A stretch of DNA of 64,000 nucleotides from JBFWRK01 sp050248955 (GCA_050248955.1 JBFWRK010000004.1:62001-126000); one strand, 5' to 3'; shown: positions 49,222 to 58,684, numbered from the stretch's first letter. A program made the numbers and translations. The notes: generated from the letters alone by a model not told the origin.

Positions 49222-51426
49222 GTGAGCGCATTTCTCTACCGACTCGGCCGCACCAGTGCCCGACATCCTTTCCGGGTGCTCGGCCTCTGGCTCATGGCCG
49301 CGGTCGCCGTGATGGCCCTGCAAGGCCGAGCCGGCGGCGAGTTCGACAACAGCGAGCGCGTCCCCGGTGTCGAGTCACAGCACGCTGCCGATGTCCTGGA
49401 CGACCGGTTCCCGAGCCAGGGTGGGCTGTCCGCCCGCATCGTCCTCCACACCGACGACGGACGGCTCGACGACGCCGACCACCTCGCAACCGTCGAGCGG
49501 GCACGCGCCCAGCTCGGAGCCGGAGCCGCCGTCGCCGCCGTCACCGACCCCTTCGCGCCGGAGGCCGCAGCCATCAGCGCCGACGGGCAAACCGGCTACA
49601 TCGATGTCACCTACGCCCTCGACAAGCTGACCGCCACCCAGCTCGGCGACGCCCTCGCCGTTACCGACGCCGCCGGCGTCGACGGCGTGCAGGTGGAGCT
49701 CACCGGAGCGCTCGCGCTGTTGGCCCAGGAGTCGCCGAGCAGCGAGCTGATCGGTGTCGGCGTCGCGATCATCGTGCTCCTGATCGCCTTCGGCTCGGTG
49801 GTGGCGATGGGGCTCCCGATCGCTACGGCGCTGCTGGGCATCTTCGTCGGCGCCGCCGGCGTCGGCGTGCTCTCGGCGGTCATGGACATCCCGGAGTTCT
49901 CACTGATCCTGTGCGCCATGATCGGCCTTGGCGTGGGTATCGACTACGCCCTGTTCATCGTCACCCGACACCGCCAGCACCTGCACGAGGGCATGAGCGT
50001 CGAGGACGCCGCCGGCACCGCCGTCGCCACCGCCGGTCAGGCCGTGCTGTTCGCCGGCACCACCGTGGTGATCGCCATTCTCGGTCTCTTCCTCGCCGGG
50101 CTCCCGGCGATCAGCGGCATGGGCGCCGCCGTGGCCCTCGTCGTGACCGTCTCGATGCTCGCCGCCGTCACCCTGCTGCCAGGCCTGCTCGGCCTGGCCG
50201 GGACGAAGATCGACAAACTCTCGATCCACCGCAAGACCCACGTCGCCAAGCCCGCTGACCAGACCATCGCCGGTCGATGGGCACACCACGTCGGGAGCCA
50301 CCCGGTCCGGTACGCGATCGTCGGCCTCGGCGCCATGTGCGCCATCGCCATCCCGGCGCTCAGCATGCGCATCGGCGTGCCCGACGACGGCAACGCTCCC
50401 GCCCACACCACCCAGCGGGTCGCCTACGACCAGCTCGCTGAAGGGTTCGGCCCCGGGTTCAACGGCCCGATCCTGGTCGTCGTCGAACTCCCCGCGCCGC
50501 ACGATGCGGCGACGGTCGGGCGCATCCACGACGCCGTCGAGGCCGACCCCGGGATCGCCGCCGTGACCGCTCCAGTGCTCAACGCTGCCGGTGACACCGC
50601 AGTGTTCACCGCCAACCCGACCACCGCCCCACAGGCCGAAGCCACCGACCAACTCGTGCGACACCTCCGCACCGACGTGGTTTCGGGCGCCGTCGAGGGC
50701 ACCGATGTGCGCGTGTCGCTGACCGGCCGGGCGATGCTCACCGACCTGACCGATCGCATCACGAACCGACTCCCGCTGTTCATCACCGCCGTCGTGGCGA
50801 TGTCGTTCCTCCTGCTGATGATCGTGTTCCGCTCGATCCTGGTGCCGCTCAAGGCCGCCATCATGAACCTCCTGTCGATCGCCGCTGCCTACGGCGTGCT
50901 CGTCGCTGTGTTCCAGTGGGGTTGGGGCAAGGGACTGATCGGCCTGCACGACACCATGCCGATCAATCCGTTCCTGCCGCTCATCATGTTCGCCATCCTC
51001 TTCGGGCTCTCCATGGACTACGAGGTGTTCCTGCTGTCGCGGGTGCGTGAGGAGTACGTGAAGACCGGCGACAATCACGAAGCCGTGGTGCGCGGCCTCT
51101 CAAGCACCGCCCGCGTGATCACCTCGGCAGCGCTGATCATGATCAGCGTGTTCGGCGCCTTCGTCCTCAGCGACGACCCGAACGGCAAGCTGTTCGGTGT
51201 CGGCCTCGCCGTCGCCGTGCTCATCGACGCCACACTCGTGCGCATGATCCTGGTGCCGGCCACCATGAGCCTCCTGGGCAAGGCCAACTGGTGGCTCCCC
51301 GGCTGGCTGGATCGCAGCCTCCCGCACCTCGACCTCGAAGGCGCACCGCACGCACCCGGCGCTCCCGAGCACGGCGCCCCCGAGCACGGCGCCCCCGAGC
51401 GTGAGCGCGAGCTCTCGGCGGCGTGA
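49222..51426 (+). CDS. MMPL-family RND transporter
   Basis: The 734-residue protein has the MMPL layout of two repeats of six transmembrane helices, each first helix followed by a large extracytoplasmic loop. The Asp-Tyr pairs of the proton relay are present: GVGIDYALFIVTRHR in the first half and GLSMDYEVFLLSRVREEY in the second. It would export a lipid or another hydrophobic compound using the proton gradient. The GTG start is preceded by AGGAGGAC. The C-terminal tail has tandem APEHG repeats. A terminator hairpin follows 24 bases after the stop. Confidence 0.93.
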   Translation: MSAFLYRLGRTSARHPFRVLGLWLMAAVAVMALQGRAGGEFDNSERVPGVESQHAADVLDDRFPSQGGLSARIVLHTDDGRLDDADHLATVERARAQLGAGAAVAAVTDPFAPEAAAISADGQTGYIDVTYALDKLTATQLGDALAVTDAAGVDGVQVELTGALALLAQESPSSELIGVGVAIIVLLIAFGSVVAMGLPIATALLGIFVGAAGVGVLSAVMDIPEFSLILCAMIGLGVGIDYALFIVTRHRQHLHEGMSVEDAAGTAVATAGQAVLFAGTTVVIAILGLFLAGLPAISGMGAAVALVVTVSMLAAVTLLPGLLGLAGTKIDKLSIHRKTHVAKPADQTIAGRWAHHVGSHPVRYAIVGLGAMCAIAIPALSMRIGVPDDGNAPAHTTQRVAYDQLAEGFGPGFNGPILVVVELPAPHDAATVGRIHDAVEADPGIAAVTAPVLNAAGDTAVFTANPTTAPQAEATDQLVRHLRTDVVSGAVEGTDVRVSLTGRAMLTDLTDRITNRLPLFITAVVAMSFLLLMIVFRSILVPLKAAIMNLLSIAAAYGVLVAVFQWGWGKGLIGLHDTMPINPFLPLIMFAILFGLSMDYEVFLLSRVREEYVKTGDNHEAVVRGLSSTARVITSAALIMISVFGAFVLSDDPNGKLFGVGLAVAVLIDATLVRMILVPATMSLLGKANWWLPGWLDRSLPHLDLEGAPHAPGAPEHGAPEHGAPERERELSAA

Positions 51427-51450
51427 TCTTGGTCGCCCCGACAGATTGCA

Positions 51451-51483
51451 GGTCAGGCCCGGCCCCAGCGACCGGGCCTGACC
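51451..51483 (+). terminator. 12-bp stem terminator hairpin after the MMPL gene
   Basis: GGTCAGGCCCGG - nine-base loop - CCGGGCCTGACC is a perfect 12-base-pair stem starting 24 bases after the MMPL stop. An outer pair GCCCCGAC (51434-51441) / GTCGGGGC (51487-51494) can extend it. Confidence 0.8.
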
Positions 51484-51599
51484 CGCGTCGGGGCACGAGC
51501 TCGTCGGTCGGGGCTTGTCCGGCGACGCCGGGGGATGTGCGGGAACAAAGAGCAGCGCTGTTGACGAATGTCCTCCGTCGGCTCCCTGTAGGGGGGGTG

Positions 51600-51785
51600 A
51601 TGATGGGTCGGGTGGACGACGAGCCCGACGCAGGCAGCGGCCTGCACGAGCCGTCCAGCCTCATGGTCGACAAGATCACCACGGTGCCGAGGTCCAGACT
51701 CGGCGAGCCCGTTGGACGACTCGCCGACGAGGACATGCTCCGTCTGGCTCGCTCCATGGTCGTGTTCCTCGGACTCGCCAACTGA
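51600..51785 (+). pseudogene. MazF/PemK-like toxin remnant (C-terminal part only)
   Basis: The frame from ATG 51600 encodes about 61 residues. LHEPSSLMVDKITTVPRSRL, then GEPVGRLADEDMLRLARSMV, matches the second half of MazF/PemK ribonucleases (the VDKITTVPRSRLG segment). The first half, with the substrate-binding core, is missing and no antitoxin gene is next to it. It is probably a relic of a toxin-antitoxin module. Confidence 0.55.
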
Positions 51786-51874
51786 TCCAGGGCATCCAAC
51801 GAAGCTGATCGCCGTCACCCAGCACCGGGGATCCAACCCTGCGTCGTCGCCCGGCACAGCACTAGCGTGCCGCC

Positions 51875-53047
51875 ATGGGGACGATCCACACGGCGTTGCC
51901 GGACCCCGACGCGACCCTCGAGGGGACCGCGACGGCGTTCCGAGCATGGCTCGCCGACCACGAGCGCGACCTCGAGCCCTTTCGCCACGAGCTGGCCGAG
52001 GAGCTCGACGAGTCCGTCGCCCGCTTCCGGCCGTTGCAGCAGATGCTGTGGGACGACGGCTGGAACCGGCTCGGTTGGTCACCGGAGCACGGTGGTCTCG
52101 GCGGCACCCCGGTGCACCGGTTCGTCGTGGCCGAGGAGCTTGCCGCGGCCGGCTACGTGATCCCCGAGATCCTCGGGACGATCGAGATCATCGCTCCGAT
52201 GCTGGTGCGGTACGCGCCGCACCTCGCGGCCACTCATCTCGCGGCGAGCCTTCGTGGCGACGAGGTGTGGTGCCAGGGCTTCTCGGAACCCGACGCCGGC
52301 AGCGACCTCGGATCGCTGCGCACTCGGGCGGCGCCGGACGGTGACGGCTTCCGGCTCGACGGCCAGAAGATGTGGAGCAGCTACGGCAGCCTCGCCAGCT
52401 GGTGCTGCGTGCTCGCCCGCACGGGCGCGTCCGACAGCGGGTACCGCGGCCTCACCATGTTCTGGGTCGACCTGTCGGACCCGGGCGTCCGCGTCGTGCC
52501 GACCCGCTGCGCGACCGGCCGCTCCGAGACGGCCGAGATCTTCCTCGACGACGTGCGCGTGCCTGCGGAGCGCCTGATCGGTGACGTCGGCGAAGGCTGG
52601 GCCACGGTCATGTACCTGATGCAGTACGAGCGCGGGGCCTTCGCCTGGGGACGTCAGGCGGAGCACCACAGCCAGCTCCGCGACCTGATACACGATCACG
52701 CCGAGGAGTTCCCGGCCGGCGCCGACGAGATCGTCGGTGACGCCTACCTGTCGATGTTCGCGCTCCGCTCGCAGGCTCGTGACACGATCGCCAGGCTCGC
52801 CGCGGGCGAGGCGCTCGGCCCGGAGATCTCGGTCGACAAGCTCATGCTGAGCAGCACGGAGCAGACGATCACCGAAGCAGCCCGCCGGCTCCTGTGGCCG
52901 CGCGTCGAGATCGCCGACGACGCCACCGCCGCATGGTGGCGACAACGTTGGGCCTACTCCCGGATAACGACGATCTACGGTGGCGCCGCCGAGGTCCAGC
53001 GCGACCTCGTCGCCGAGCGCCTCCTCGGTCTTCCGCGGGGACGGTGA
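51875..53047 (+). CDS. Acyl-CoA dehydrogenase, likely alpha subunit of a two-subunit enzyme
   Basis: The 390-residue protein has the acyl-CoA dehydrogenase fold: WCQGFSEPDAGSDLGSLRTR, FRLDGQKMWSSYGSLASW, and a C-terminal TIYGGAAEVQRDLVAERLLGLP. The catalytic Glu seen in IYEGT of medium-chain enzymes is Gly here, as in the actinobacterial FadE subunits of steroid-degrading heterotetramers, which place the base elsewhere. GTGA overlap with the next dehydrogenase gene supports an alpha2beta2 complex such as ChsE1-ChsE2. It would desaturate a bulky acyl-CoA. Confidence 0.88.
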   Translation: MGTIHTALPDPDATLEGTATAFRAWLADHERDLEPFRHELAEELDESVARFRPLQQMLWDDGWNRLGWSPEHGGLGGTPVHRFVVAEELAAAGYVIPEILGTIEIIAPMLVRYAPHLAATHLAASLRGDEVWCQGFSEPDAGSDLGSLRTRAAPDGDGFRLDGQKMWSSYGSLASWCCVLARTGASDSGYRGLTMFWVDLSDPGVRVVPTRCATGRSETAEIFLDDVRVPAERLIGDVGEGWATVMYLMQYERGAFAWGRQAEHHSQLRDLIHDHAEEFPAGADEIVGDAYLSMFALRSQARDTIARLAAGEALGPEISVDKLMLSSTEQTITEAARRLLWPRVEIADDATAAWWRQRWAYSRITTIYGGAAEVQRDLVAERLLGLPRGR

Positions 53048-53970
53048 CGGCGATGACGATGGACGCCCACGAGCTCGGCCTGATCCGCACCTCGCTCCGA
53101 CACGTGCTCGACTCGAACCGTCCGGCCGATGTGCCCGGTGCGCTCCTCGCCGAGGGCTGGGCCGAGCTCGTCGACGCCGAACCGTCGATGGCGATCCCGC
53201 TGCTCTGCGAGGAGGCCGGCCGGGCGCGTTCGGCGGCACCGGTGGCCGATCTCGCGATCCTCTGGGGCGCCGGCATCGCAGCGGACGCGTCGACCGCGGT
53301 GATCATCGACGGTCTGGTGCTCGCCGGCGCCGAGCGCGCCGAGCGGTTCGTGTGGCTGGACGCCGACGGGATCACGACGGTCGGCGCCGGCGAGGTCACG
53401 CTGTCACCAGCCGCCGGGTTCGACACGGCACTCGGGCTGTCGACGGCATCGGTCGACGAGCGCCACACCGGCACGATCGGGGCAGCAGCGACGAACGAAC
53501 GGGCCGTGGCCGCTGGACGCCGGGCGCTCGCCTCGCAGATGGTCGGTGCCGTCGATCAGATGCTCGACGACACGCTCGCGTACGTCACCGTGCGGCACCA
53601 GTACGGACGCGCGATCGGATCGTTCCAGTCGGTCAAGCACCGGCTCGCCGACGTCAAGGTGGCGAACACCGCTGCGCGGGCCGGCGTGCGGGCGGCCTGG
53701 GAGGCGTGCGACAGCTCCGATGCGACGACCCTGGCGATCGCCGCGAAGTGCCTCGCGGGCAGGGCGCACGATTTGGCGTCAACGCACTGCTTCCAGGTGC
53801 ACGGTGGCATCGCCTTCACCACCGAGCACGGGTTCCAGCAGTGGGTGCGGCGGGGGCTGCTCCTCGATCTGTTGCTCGGTCGGCACGAGCAGCTCACGAA
53901 GGAGCTCGGCCGCAGGCTCATCGACGCCGCGCGCGTGCCGCGACTGCCGGATCTCCGGCTGACCGTCTGA
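53044..53970 (+). CDS. Acyl-CoA dehydrogenase, likely beta subunit
   Basis: The 308-residue protein is shorter than a standard dehydrogenase and keeps mainly the C-terminal half: RHQYGRAIGSFQSVKHRLAD, then FQVHGGIAFTTEHGFQQWVRRG. This fits the shorter FadE partners (such as FadE29) of alpha2beta2 acyl-CoA dehydrogenases. GTG 53044 overlaps the stop of the alpha-subunit gene; in-frame ATGs at 53053 and 53059 are alternatives. Confidence 0.87.
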   Translation: MTAMTMDAHELGLIRTSLRHVLDSNRPADVPGALLAEGWAELVDAEPSMAIPLLCEEAGRARSAAPVADLAILWGAGIAADASTAVIIDGLVLAGAERAERFVWLDADGITTVGAGEVTLSPAAGFDTALGLSTASVDERHTGTIGAAATNERAVAAGRRALASQMVGAVDQMLDDTLAYVTVRHQYGRAIGSFQSVKHRLADVKVANTAARAGVRAAWEACDSSDATTLAIAAKCLAGRAHDLASTHCFQVHGGIAFTTEHGFQQWVRRGLLLDLLLGRHEQLTKELGRRLIDAARVPRLPDLRLTV

Positions 53971-53989
53971 CTCGCGCTGCGCCGCAACC

Positions 53990-54003
53990 TGACGGTACTG
54001 TCA
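53990..54003. promoter_or_regulatory. Operator-like palindrome TGAC-N6-GTCA (site 8)
   Basis: TGACGGTACTGTCA lies 20 bases after the dehydrogenase stop and 57 bases before the SDR start. It is nearly identical to site 2 (TGACGGTAGTGTCA), 53 kb away. Confidence 0.75.
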
Positions 54004-54059
54004 GATCAGCGTGTGGGTACCCGTACCGCAATCACCACCGAGCCGGAGGAACCGCAACC

Positions 54060-54812
54060 ATGACCGATCCGTACTTCGATCTGACCGGCAAGATCGCGCT
54101 CGTCACGGGCGGCAGCCGCGGGATGGGATACCAGATGGTGCGGGCGTTCGCCGAGCGCGGCGCCGACGTGATCATCGCCAGCCGGAAGCTCGACGCCTGC
54201 GAGGCCGTCGCCGAGGAGATCCGTGGTCTGGGGCGCCGAGCCCTCGCGCTGCAGGTCCACGCCGCGAAGTGGGACTCGATCGATCGGCTGATCGAGGCGT
54301 CCTACGCCGCGTTCGGCCGGATCGACATCCTGGTCAACAACGCCGGCATGAGCCCGCCGATGCCGAGCCACGAGGTCACCGAGGAGCTGTTCGACAGCGT
54401 CGTCGGGCTCAACTTCAAGGGCCCGTTCCGGCTGGCATCGCAGGTGGCGAAGCGGATGAGCGACGGCGACGGTGGCGTGATCATCAACGTGACGTCGTCG
54501 GGCTCGCTCATGCCACTGCCGGGTGTCGTGCCCTACGGCAGCGCGAAGGCGGCGCTGAACGCGATGACGCGATCGCTCGCCGCCGAGTACGGACCGTCCG
54601 TGCGGGTGAACACGCTGTCACCGGGGCCGTTCCTCACCGACATCGCGAAGGCCTGGACCGACGAGATGCGCGAGAGCGCGCCGAACGCCCTCGGCCGGCC
54701 CGGCCGGCCGGAGGAGATCATCACGGCCGCGCTCTTCCTCGCCAGCCCTGCTTCGAGCTTCACCAGTGGCGCGATCGTCCGCGTCGACGGCGGGTTGCAG
54801 ATCGGCCAGTGA
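54060..54812 (+). CDS. Short-chain dehydrogenase/reductase
   Basis: The 250-residue protein has all classical SDR motifs: TGGSRGMGYQ (cofactor), NNAG, VPYGSAKAALN (Tyr-x3-Lys) and a Ser before it in INVTSSGS. The acidic or basic residue pattern after the second strand (IIASRKLDA) suggests NADP. It could oxidise a hydroxyacyl-CoA or reduce a ketone in the pathway. GGAGGAACC precedes ATG 54060. Confidence 0.93.
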   Translation: MTDPYFDLTGKIALVTGGSRGMGYQMVRAFAERGADVIIASRKLDACEAVAEEIRGLGRRALALQVHAAKWDSIDRLIEASYAAFGRIDILVNNAGMSPPMPSHEVTEELFDSVVGLNFKGPFRLASQVAKRMSDGDGGVIINVTSSGSLMPLPGVVPYGSAKAALNAMTRSLAAEYGPSVRVNTLSPGPFLTDIAKAWTDEMRESAPNALGRPGRPEEIITAALFLASPASSFTSGAIVRVDGGLQIGQ

Positions 54813-54847
54813 GCCCACGTCAGCAGGACACGACTACTCGATGACTG

Positions 54848-55747
54848 TCACTTGATGACGAGGCCGGCGGGGAACGTGCCGTACAGCTTGCGCACCCCGA
54901 TGCCGAGCTCCTCGACGGTGAGCGCCTGGCCGCTCTTGGACTCGTAGTCGGCGTCGATCGTGTACCCGCCGACGCGCCGCAGGATGCCGCCGTCGATGCG
55001 GAGCACCTGACCGGTGAGCCAACCCGCCTCGGCGCTGCACAGCCAGGCGACCACCGGCGACGCGTTCGCGGGATCGAGCCGGTCCCAACCCTGCTGCTCG
55101 GAGTCCATCCCGATCGACGCGAGCATGCGCGTTGCGGCGATCGGGGACACGCAGTTGACCGTCACGCCATAGCGCTCCATCTCCATCGCGGTGACCGTCG
55201 TGAGCATCGCGATCGCCGCCTTGGCCGAGGCGTAGTTCGCCTGACCGACGTTGCCCCACAGGCCCGCACCGGACGTGGTGTTGACGATCCGGCCGGAGAC
55301 CGGCTTGCCCGCCTTGCCCTGCTCACGCCAGTACGCGCAGGCGTGGCGGATGGTCGTGAACGTGCCCTTCAGGTGGACGTTGATCACCGAGTCGAAGTCG
55401 TCCTCGGTCATCGAGGTGATCATCCGATCGCGCAGGAAGCCGGCGTTGTTGACGAGCGCGTGGAGGTCGCCGAACTGCTCCACGGTGTCGCGCACCAGCG
55501 CCTCCATCGCGTCCCAGTCGGAGACGGAGGCACCATTCGTGACCGCCGTGCCACCCATCGCCGTGATCTCGGCGACGACGTCGTCAGCCGGTGACGGGCC
55601 ACTGTCCTCGGCCTCGCCCCGCAGGCTCACGTTGAGATCGTTGACCACCACCGTCGCGCCGTTGCGGGCGAGCTCGAGCGCGTGCTCCCGGCCGAGACCT
55701 CGCCCGGCGCCCGTGACGATGACGACCCTGCCGTCCAGCAGTCCCAT
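54848..55747 (-). CDS. SDR, hydroxyacyl-CoA dehydrogenase-like (17beta-HSD4 type)
   Basis: The 299-residue protein has TGAGRGLGREHALELA, NNAG, ANYASAKAAIAML and VVVNDLN; Asp after the second strand favours NAD. Length and the REHALELARNGA segment resemble the dehydrogenase domain of peroxisomal multifunctional enzymes, which oxidise 3-hydroxyacyl-CoA. It is the last gene of the operon crotonase, FadE34-like, crotonase, SDR; it starts one base from the crotonase stop and converges with the SDR at 54060. Confidence 0.9.
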   Translation of the reverse strand: MGLLDGRVVIVTGAGRGLGREHALELARNGATVVVNDLNVSLRGEAEDSGPSPADDVVAEITAMGGTAVTNGASVSDWDAMEALVRDTVEQFGDLHALVNNAGFLRDRMITSMTEDDFDSVINVHLKGTFTTIRHACAYWREQGKAGKPVSGRIVNTTSGAGLWGNVGQANYASAKAAIAMLTTVTAMEMERYGVTVNCVSPIAATRMLASIGMDSEQQGWDRLDPANASPVVAWLCSAEAGWLTGQVLRIDGGILRRVGGYTIDADYESKSGQALTVEELGIGVRKLYGTFPAGLVIK

Positions 55748-55748
55748 G

Positions 55749-56492
55749 TCAGCACCCCTTCCACATCGGTGCGCGCTTCTCGGCGAACGCCGTCGCGCCT
55801 TCTCGTGCGTCTTCGCTCGCGAACACGGGCGCCGTCACGGCACGGACGTGCTCGGTGTTGTCGGGGCCGACCTCCTCGCGCATCAGCCGCTTCGTCGCCT
55901 GGACCGCGAGCGGGCCGTTCGCGTTGATGAGCGCCGCGAGCGCGAGTGCCGTCGCCATGACGTCGGCCGCCGGCACGACCCGGTTGACGAGACCGAGCTC
56001 GAGCGCACGCTGCGCCGAGATCGGCTCGCCGGTGAGGCCCATCTCGAGGGCGATCTGGAGCGGGATGCGAGTGGGCAGGCGAGTACCGCCACCGGCGGCG
56101 ACGAGTCCTCGCTTCACCTCGGGGATGCCGAACCTGGCGTGATCGGCGGCAACGACGAGATCGGCGCGCATCACCACCTCGAACCCGCCGGCGACAGCGA
56201 TCCCGTTCACCGCGGCGATGACCGGCTTCGGGCACGCCGACAGCATCGCCAGCCCCTCGCCGACGGCAGTCATGTCCTCGCCGGCGGCGAACGCCTTCAG
56301 GTCCATGCCCGCCGAGAAGATCTTCTCACCGGCGCCGGTGACGATGATCGAACGGACCTCAGGGTCGGTCGCGGCATCTCGGAGCGCTTCGACGAACCCT
56401 CGCCCGACCGCGGGGTTCAGCGCGTTGCCCGCGTCGGGTCGATCGATGGTGAGGACGAGCGCGCCGTCCCGGTTCTCGCTGCGGACACTCAT
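55749..56492 (-). CDS. Enoyl-CoA hydratase with canonical catalytic residues
   Basis: The 247-residue protein has the two crotonase glutamates, Glu105 in AGGFEVV and Glu125 in FGIPEVKRG, so true enoyl-CoA hydration is likely. ATG 56492 is preferred over the longer frame to 56585. It lies between the FadE34-like gene (16-base gap) and the SDR (1-base gap), a natural order: desaturate, hydrate, oxidise. Confidence 0.9.
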   Translation of the reverse strand: MSVRSENRDGALVLTIDRPDAGNALNPAVGRGFVEALRDAATDPEVRSIIVTGAGEKIFSAGMDLKAFAAGEDMTAVGEGLAMLSACPKPVIAAVNGIAVAGGFEVVMRADLVVAADHARFGIPEVKRGLVAAGGGTRLPTRIPLQIALEMGLTGEPISAQRALELGLVNRVVPAADVMATALALAALINANGPLAVQATKRLMREEVGPDNTEHVRAVTAPVFASEDAREGATAFAEKRAPMWKGC

Positions 56493-56508
56493 TCGTGCAG
56501 GTTCCTTC

Positions 56509-58656
56509 TCACGTGGCGAGCGGGTCACGGGGCAGACCCAGGATCCGCTCGGCGATGATGTTGCGGACGATCTCCGAGGTGCCACCGGCGATCGTGAGGC
56601 AGCGGTCGAACAGGTACTGGAACAGCACCTTCGGCTCGCCGCCGGTGATGCCGGACTCCCCCGCGATCTGCAGTGCGAGCGATGTGACCCGCTGCGCGTG
56701 CTCGGCCGACAGCAGCTTGCTCACCGCCCCCTCGGGGCCGGGACCGCTGCCGATCACTGCCCGCATCACCTGGCGCAGGTTGAGCGCCGACATGGCGTGG
56801 GACTCGGCAAGGGTCTCGCCGACGTCGACCGCCACGGCGCGGTCGCCGGGGGCGTACCGAGCGGCGATCGCCACGAGCTCCTGGTCACCGATGTTCTCGA
56901 GGTTGCCGGCGTTGCCGCCGATCGAGACCCGCTCGTTGCCGAGCGTCGCCCTGGCAACCGTCCAACCCTGGTCGATCTCGCCGACGACGTCGTCGTCCGG
57001 CACGAACACATCGTCGAAGAAGACCTCGTTGAACATCGACTCGCCGGTGATCTCGCGCAGTGGGCGGACCTCGACGCCCTTGGCCTTCATGTCGATCGCG
57101 AACGTCGAGATGCCGGCGTGCTTGGGCACCTCAGGGTTCGTCCGTACCGTGGCGAGGCCCATGTTGCTGCGCTGCGCGGCGCTGGTCCACACCTTCTGGC
57201 CGTTGACCAACCAGCCACCGTCGACGCGCGTCGCCTTCGTCTGGATCGCCGCTGCATCGGAGCCGGCATTGGGCTCGCTGAACAGCTGACACCAGTAGAG
57301 GTCGCCGTCGAGGCTCGGGCGGATCCAGCGCTCGATCTGGTCGGGGCTGCAGTGCTGGACCAGGGTCAGCACCACCCAGGTGCCGATCCCGAGCTGCGGG
57401 CGGACGACATCGGGTAGCTCCTCGTCGATGACGAGCTGCTCGACCGCCGAGGCGGCGCGACCCCACGGCTTCGGCCAGTGGGGCATGCAGTACCCCGACT
57501 CGATGAGCGCGGCGAGCTGCTTGTCGTCCGACAAGGCGTCGTAGCGGGCCTTGAAGTCGCGAGCCTCGGCGCGGTACTGCTCGGCCTCCTCGGGGAGATC
57601 GATGCCCGCGTTCGCCACTGTCCCGCTGGCCACCTGGGCGGTGACGTCGCTCGCCGCGTCCTGACCGAACAAGGTGGCGAGCGACCACGCCCGACGGAGG
57701 TAGATGTGCGCATCGTGCTCCCACGTGAAGCCGATGCCGCCGAGGATCTGGATGTTCTTCTCCGCGCAGCGGCGGTAGGCGGGCAACGCCTGGGTGGCGG
57801 CGACCGCGCCGGCAAGGGCGCCCTGTGTCCCGCGGCCACCCGCACGGGCGGCGTCCCAGGCGACGGCTGCGGCGAGCTCGGCGTCGACGAGCATGTTCGC
57901 GAGGTGGTGCTTCACCGCCTGGAACGATCCGATCGTCCGACCGAACTGCTCGCGAACCTTCGCGTAGTCGAGTGCCATCTGCAGCGTGGCCGCGGCACCG
58001 CCCGTCGCTTCCGCAGCGGCGAGCGAGCGGGCGATCGCGAGCGCCGCCGTCGCTCCCCCGAGGATCACGTCGTCGTCGCTGACCGTCACACCGTCGAGCG
58101 TGAGGCGGGAGACCCGCCGGGTCGGATCGATGCTCGTCACCGTGACAGCAGTTGCCGGCGACGTGGGCACGAGGGCGAGATCGTCGCCGATGCGCACGAC
58201 CACCACGGTGGCGAGAGCGCCACCGAGCACGACACCGGCATCGCCGCTCAGCGTGCCGCCTGCACCGCGGGTCACGGATCCAGCGAGCGCGACCGCGCCG
58301 AGCGACGCGCCGCTGGCAAGACCGGGCAGGTGCGCCGCGCGCTGCGCGGCGGAGCCGACCGCGTCGATGATCGCCGAGGCGATCACGGTCGGCAGGAACG
58401 GACCGGGCGCAGCCACGGCACCGAGCGCCTCGAGCACCACGACGAGCTCGCCGAAGCCGTATCCGGATCCGCCGACGTCCTCGGGCAGGTGCAGCCCCAG
58501 CCACCCCAGCGACACGAGCTCGTCCCAGAACGGCGGCAGCGTCTCGACGTCCGCCTCGAGCATGTCGCGGGCCGCGGCCAGGGCCTTGCGGCCGGCCAGG
58601 AACGCCGTGGCGACATCGGCCAGCTCGCGTGTGTCGTCACTGAGTGCGATGGGCAT
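56509..58656 (-). CDS. Fused two-domain acyl-CoA dehydrogenase, FadE34-like
   Basis: The 715-residue protein holds two acyl-CoA dehydrogenase halves. The first (to about residue 340) has REQFGRTIGSFQAVKHHLAN and ILGGIGFTWEHDAHIYLRRA. The second has FSEPNAGSDAAAIQTKATRV, WLVNGQKVWTSAAQ and TIAGGTSEIVRNIIAERILG. Length and order match FadE34/ChsE3, which acts on steroid side-chain CoA thioesters in mycobacteria; the substrate here is inference. ATG 58656 has GAGGAG eight bases upstream. Confidence 0.9.
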   Translation of the reverse strand: MPIALSDDTRELADVATAFLAGRKALAAARDMLEADVETLPPFWDELVSLGWLGLHLPEDVGGSGYGFGELVVVLEALGAVAAPGPFLPTVIASAIIDAVGSAAQRAAHLPGLASGASLGAVALAGSVTRGAGGTLSGDAGVVLGGALATVVVVRIGDDLALVPTSPATAVTVTSIDPTRRVSRLTLDGVTVSDDDVILGGATAALAIARSLAAAEATGGAAATLQMALDYAKVREQFGRTIGSFQAVKHHLANMLVDAELAAAVAWDAARAGGRGTQGALAGAVAATQALPAYRRCAEKNIQILGGIGFTWEHDAHIYLRRAWSLATLFGQDAASDVTAQVASGTVANAGIDLPEEAEQYRAEARDFKARYDALSDDKQLAALIESGYCMPHWPKPWGRAASAVEQLVIDEELPDVVRPQLGIGTWVVLTLVQHCSPDQIERWIRPSLDGDLYWCQLFSEPNAGSDAAAIQTKATRVDGGWLVNGQKVWTSAAQRSNMGLATVRTNPEVPKHAGISTFAIDMKAKGVEVRPLREITGESMFNEVFFDDVFVPDDDVVGEIDQGWTVARATLGNERVSIGGNAGNLENIGDQELVAIAARYAPGDRAVAVDVGETLAESHAMSALNLRQVMRAVIGSGPGPEGAVSKLLSAEHAQRVTSLALQIAGESGITGGEPKVLFQYLFDRCLTIAGGTSEIVRNIIAERILGLPRDPLAT

Positions 58657-58684
58657 GTACAACTCCTCGAGAAAAAGGGTGGGA

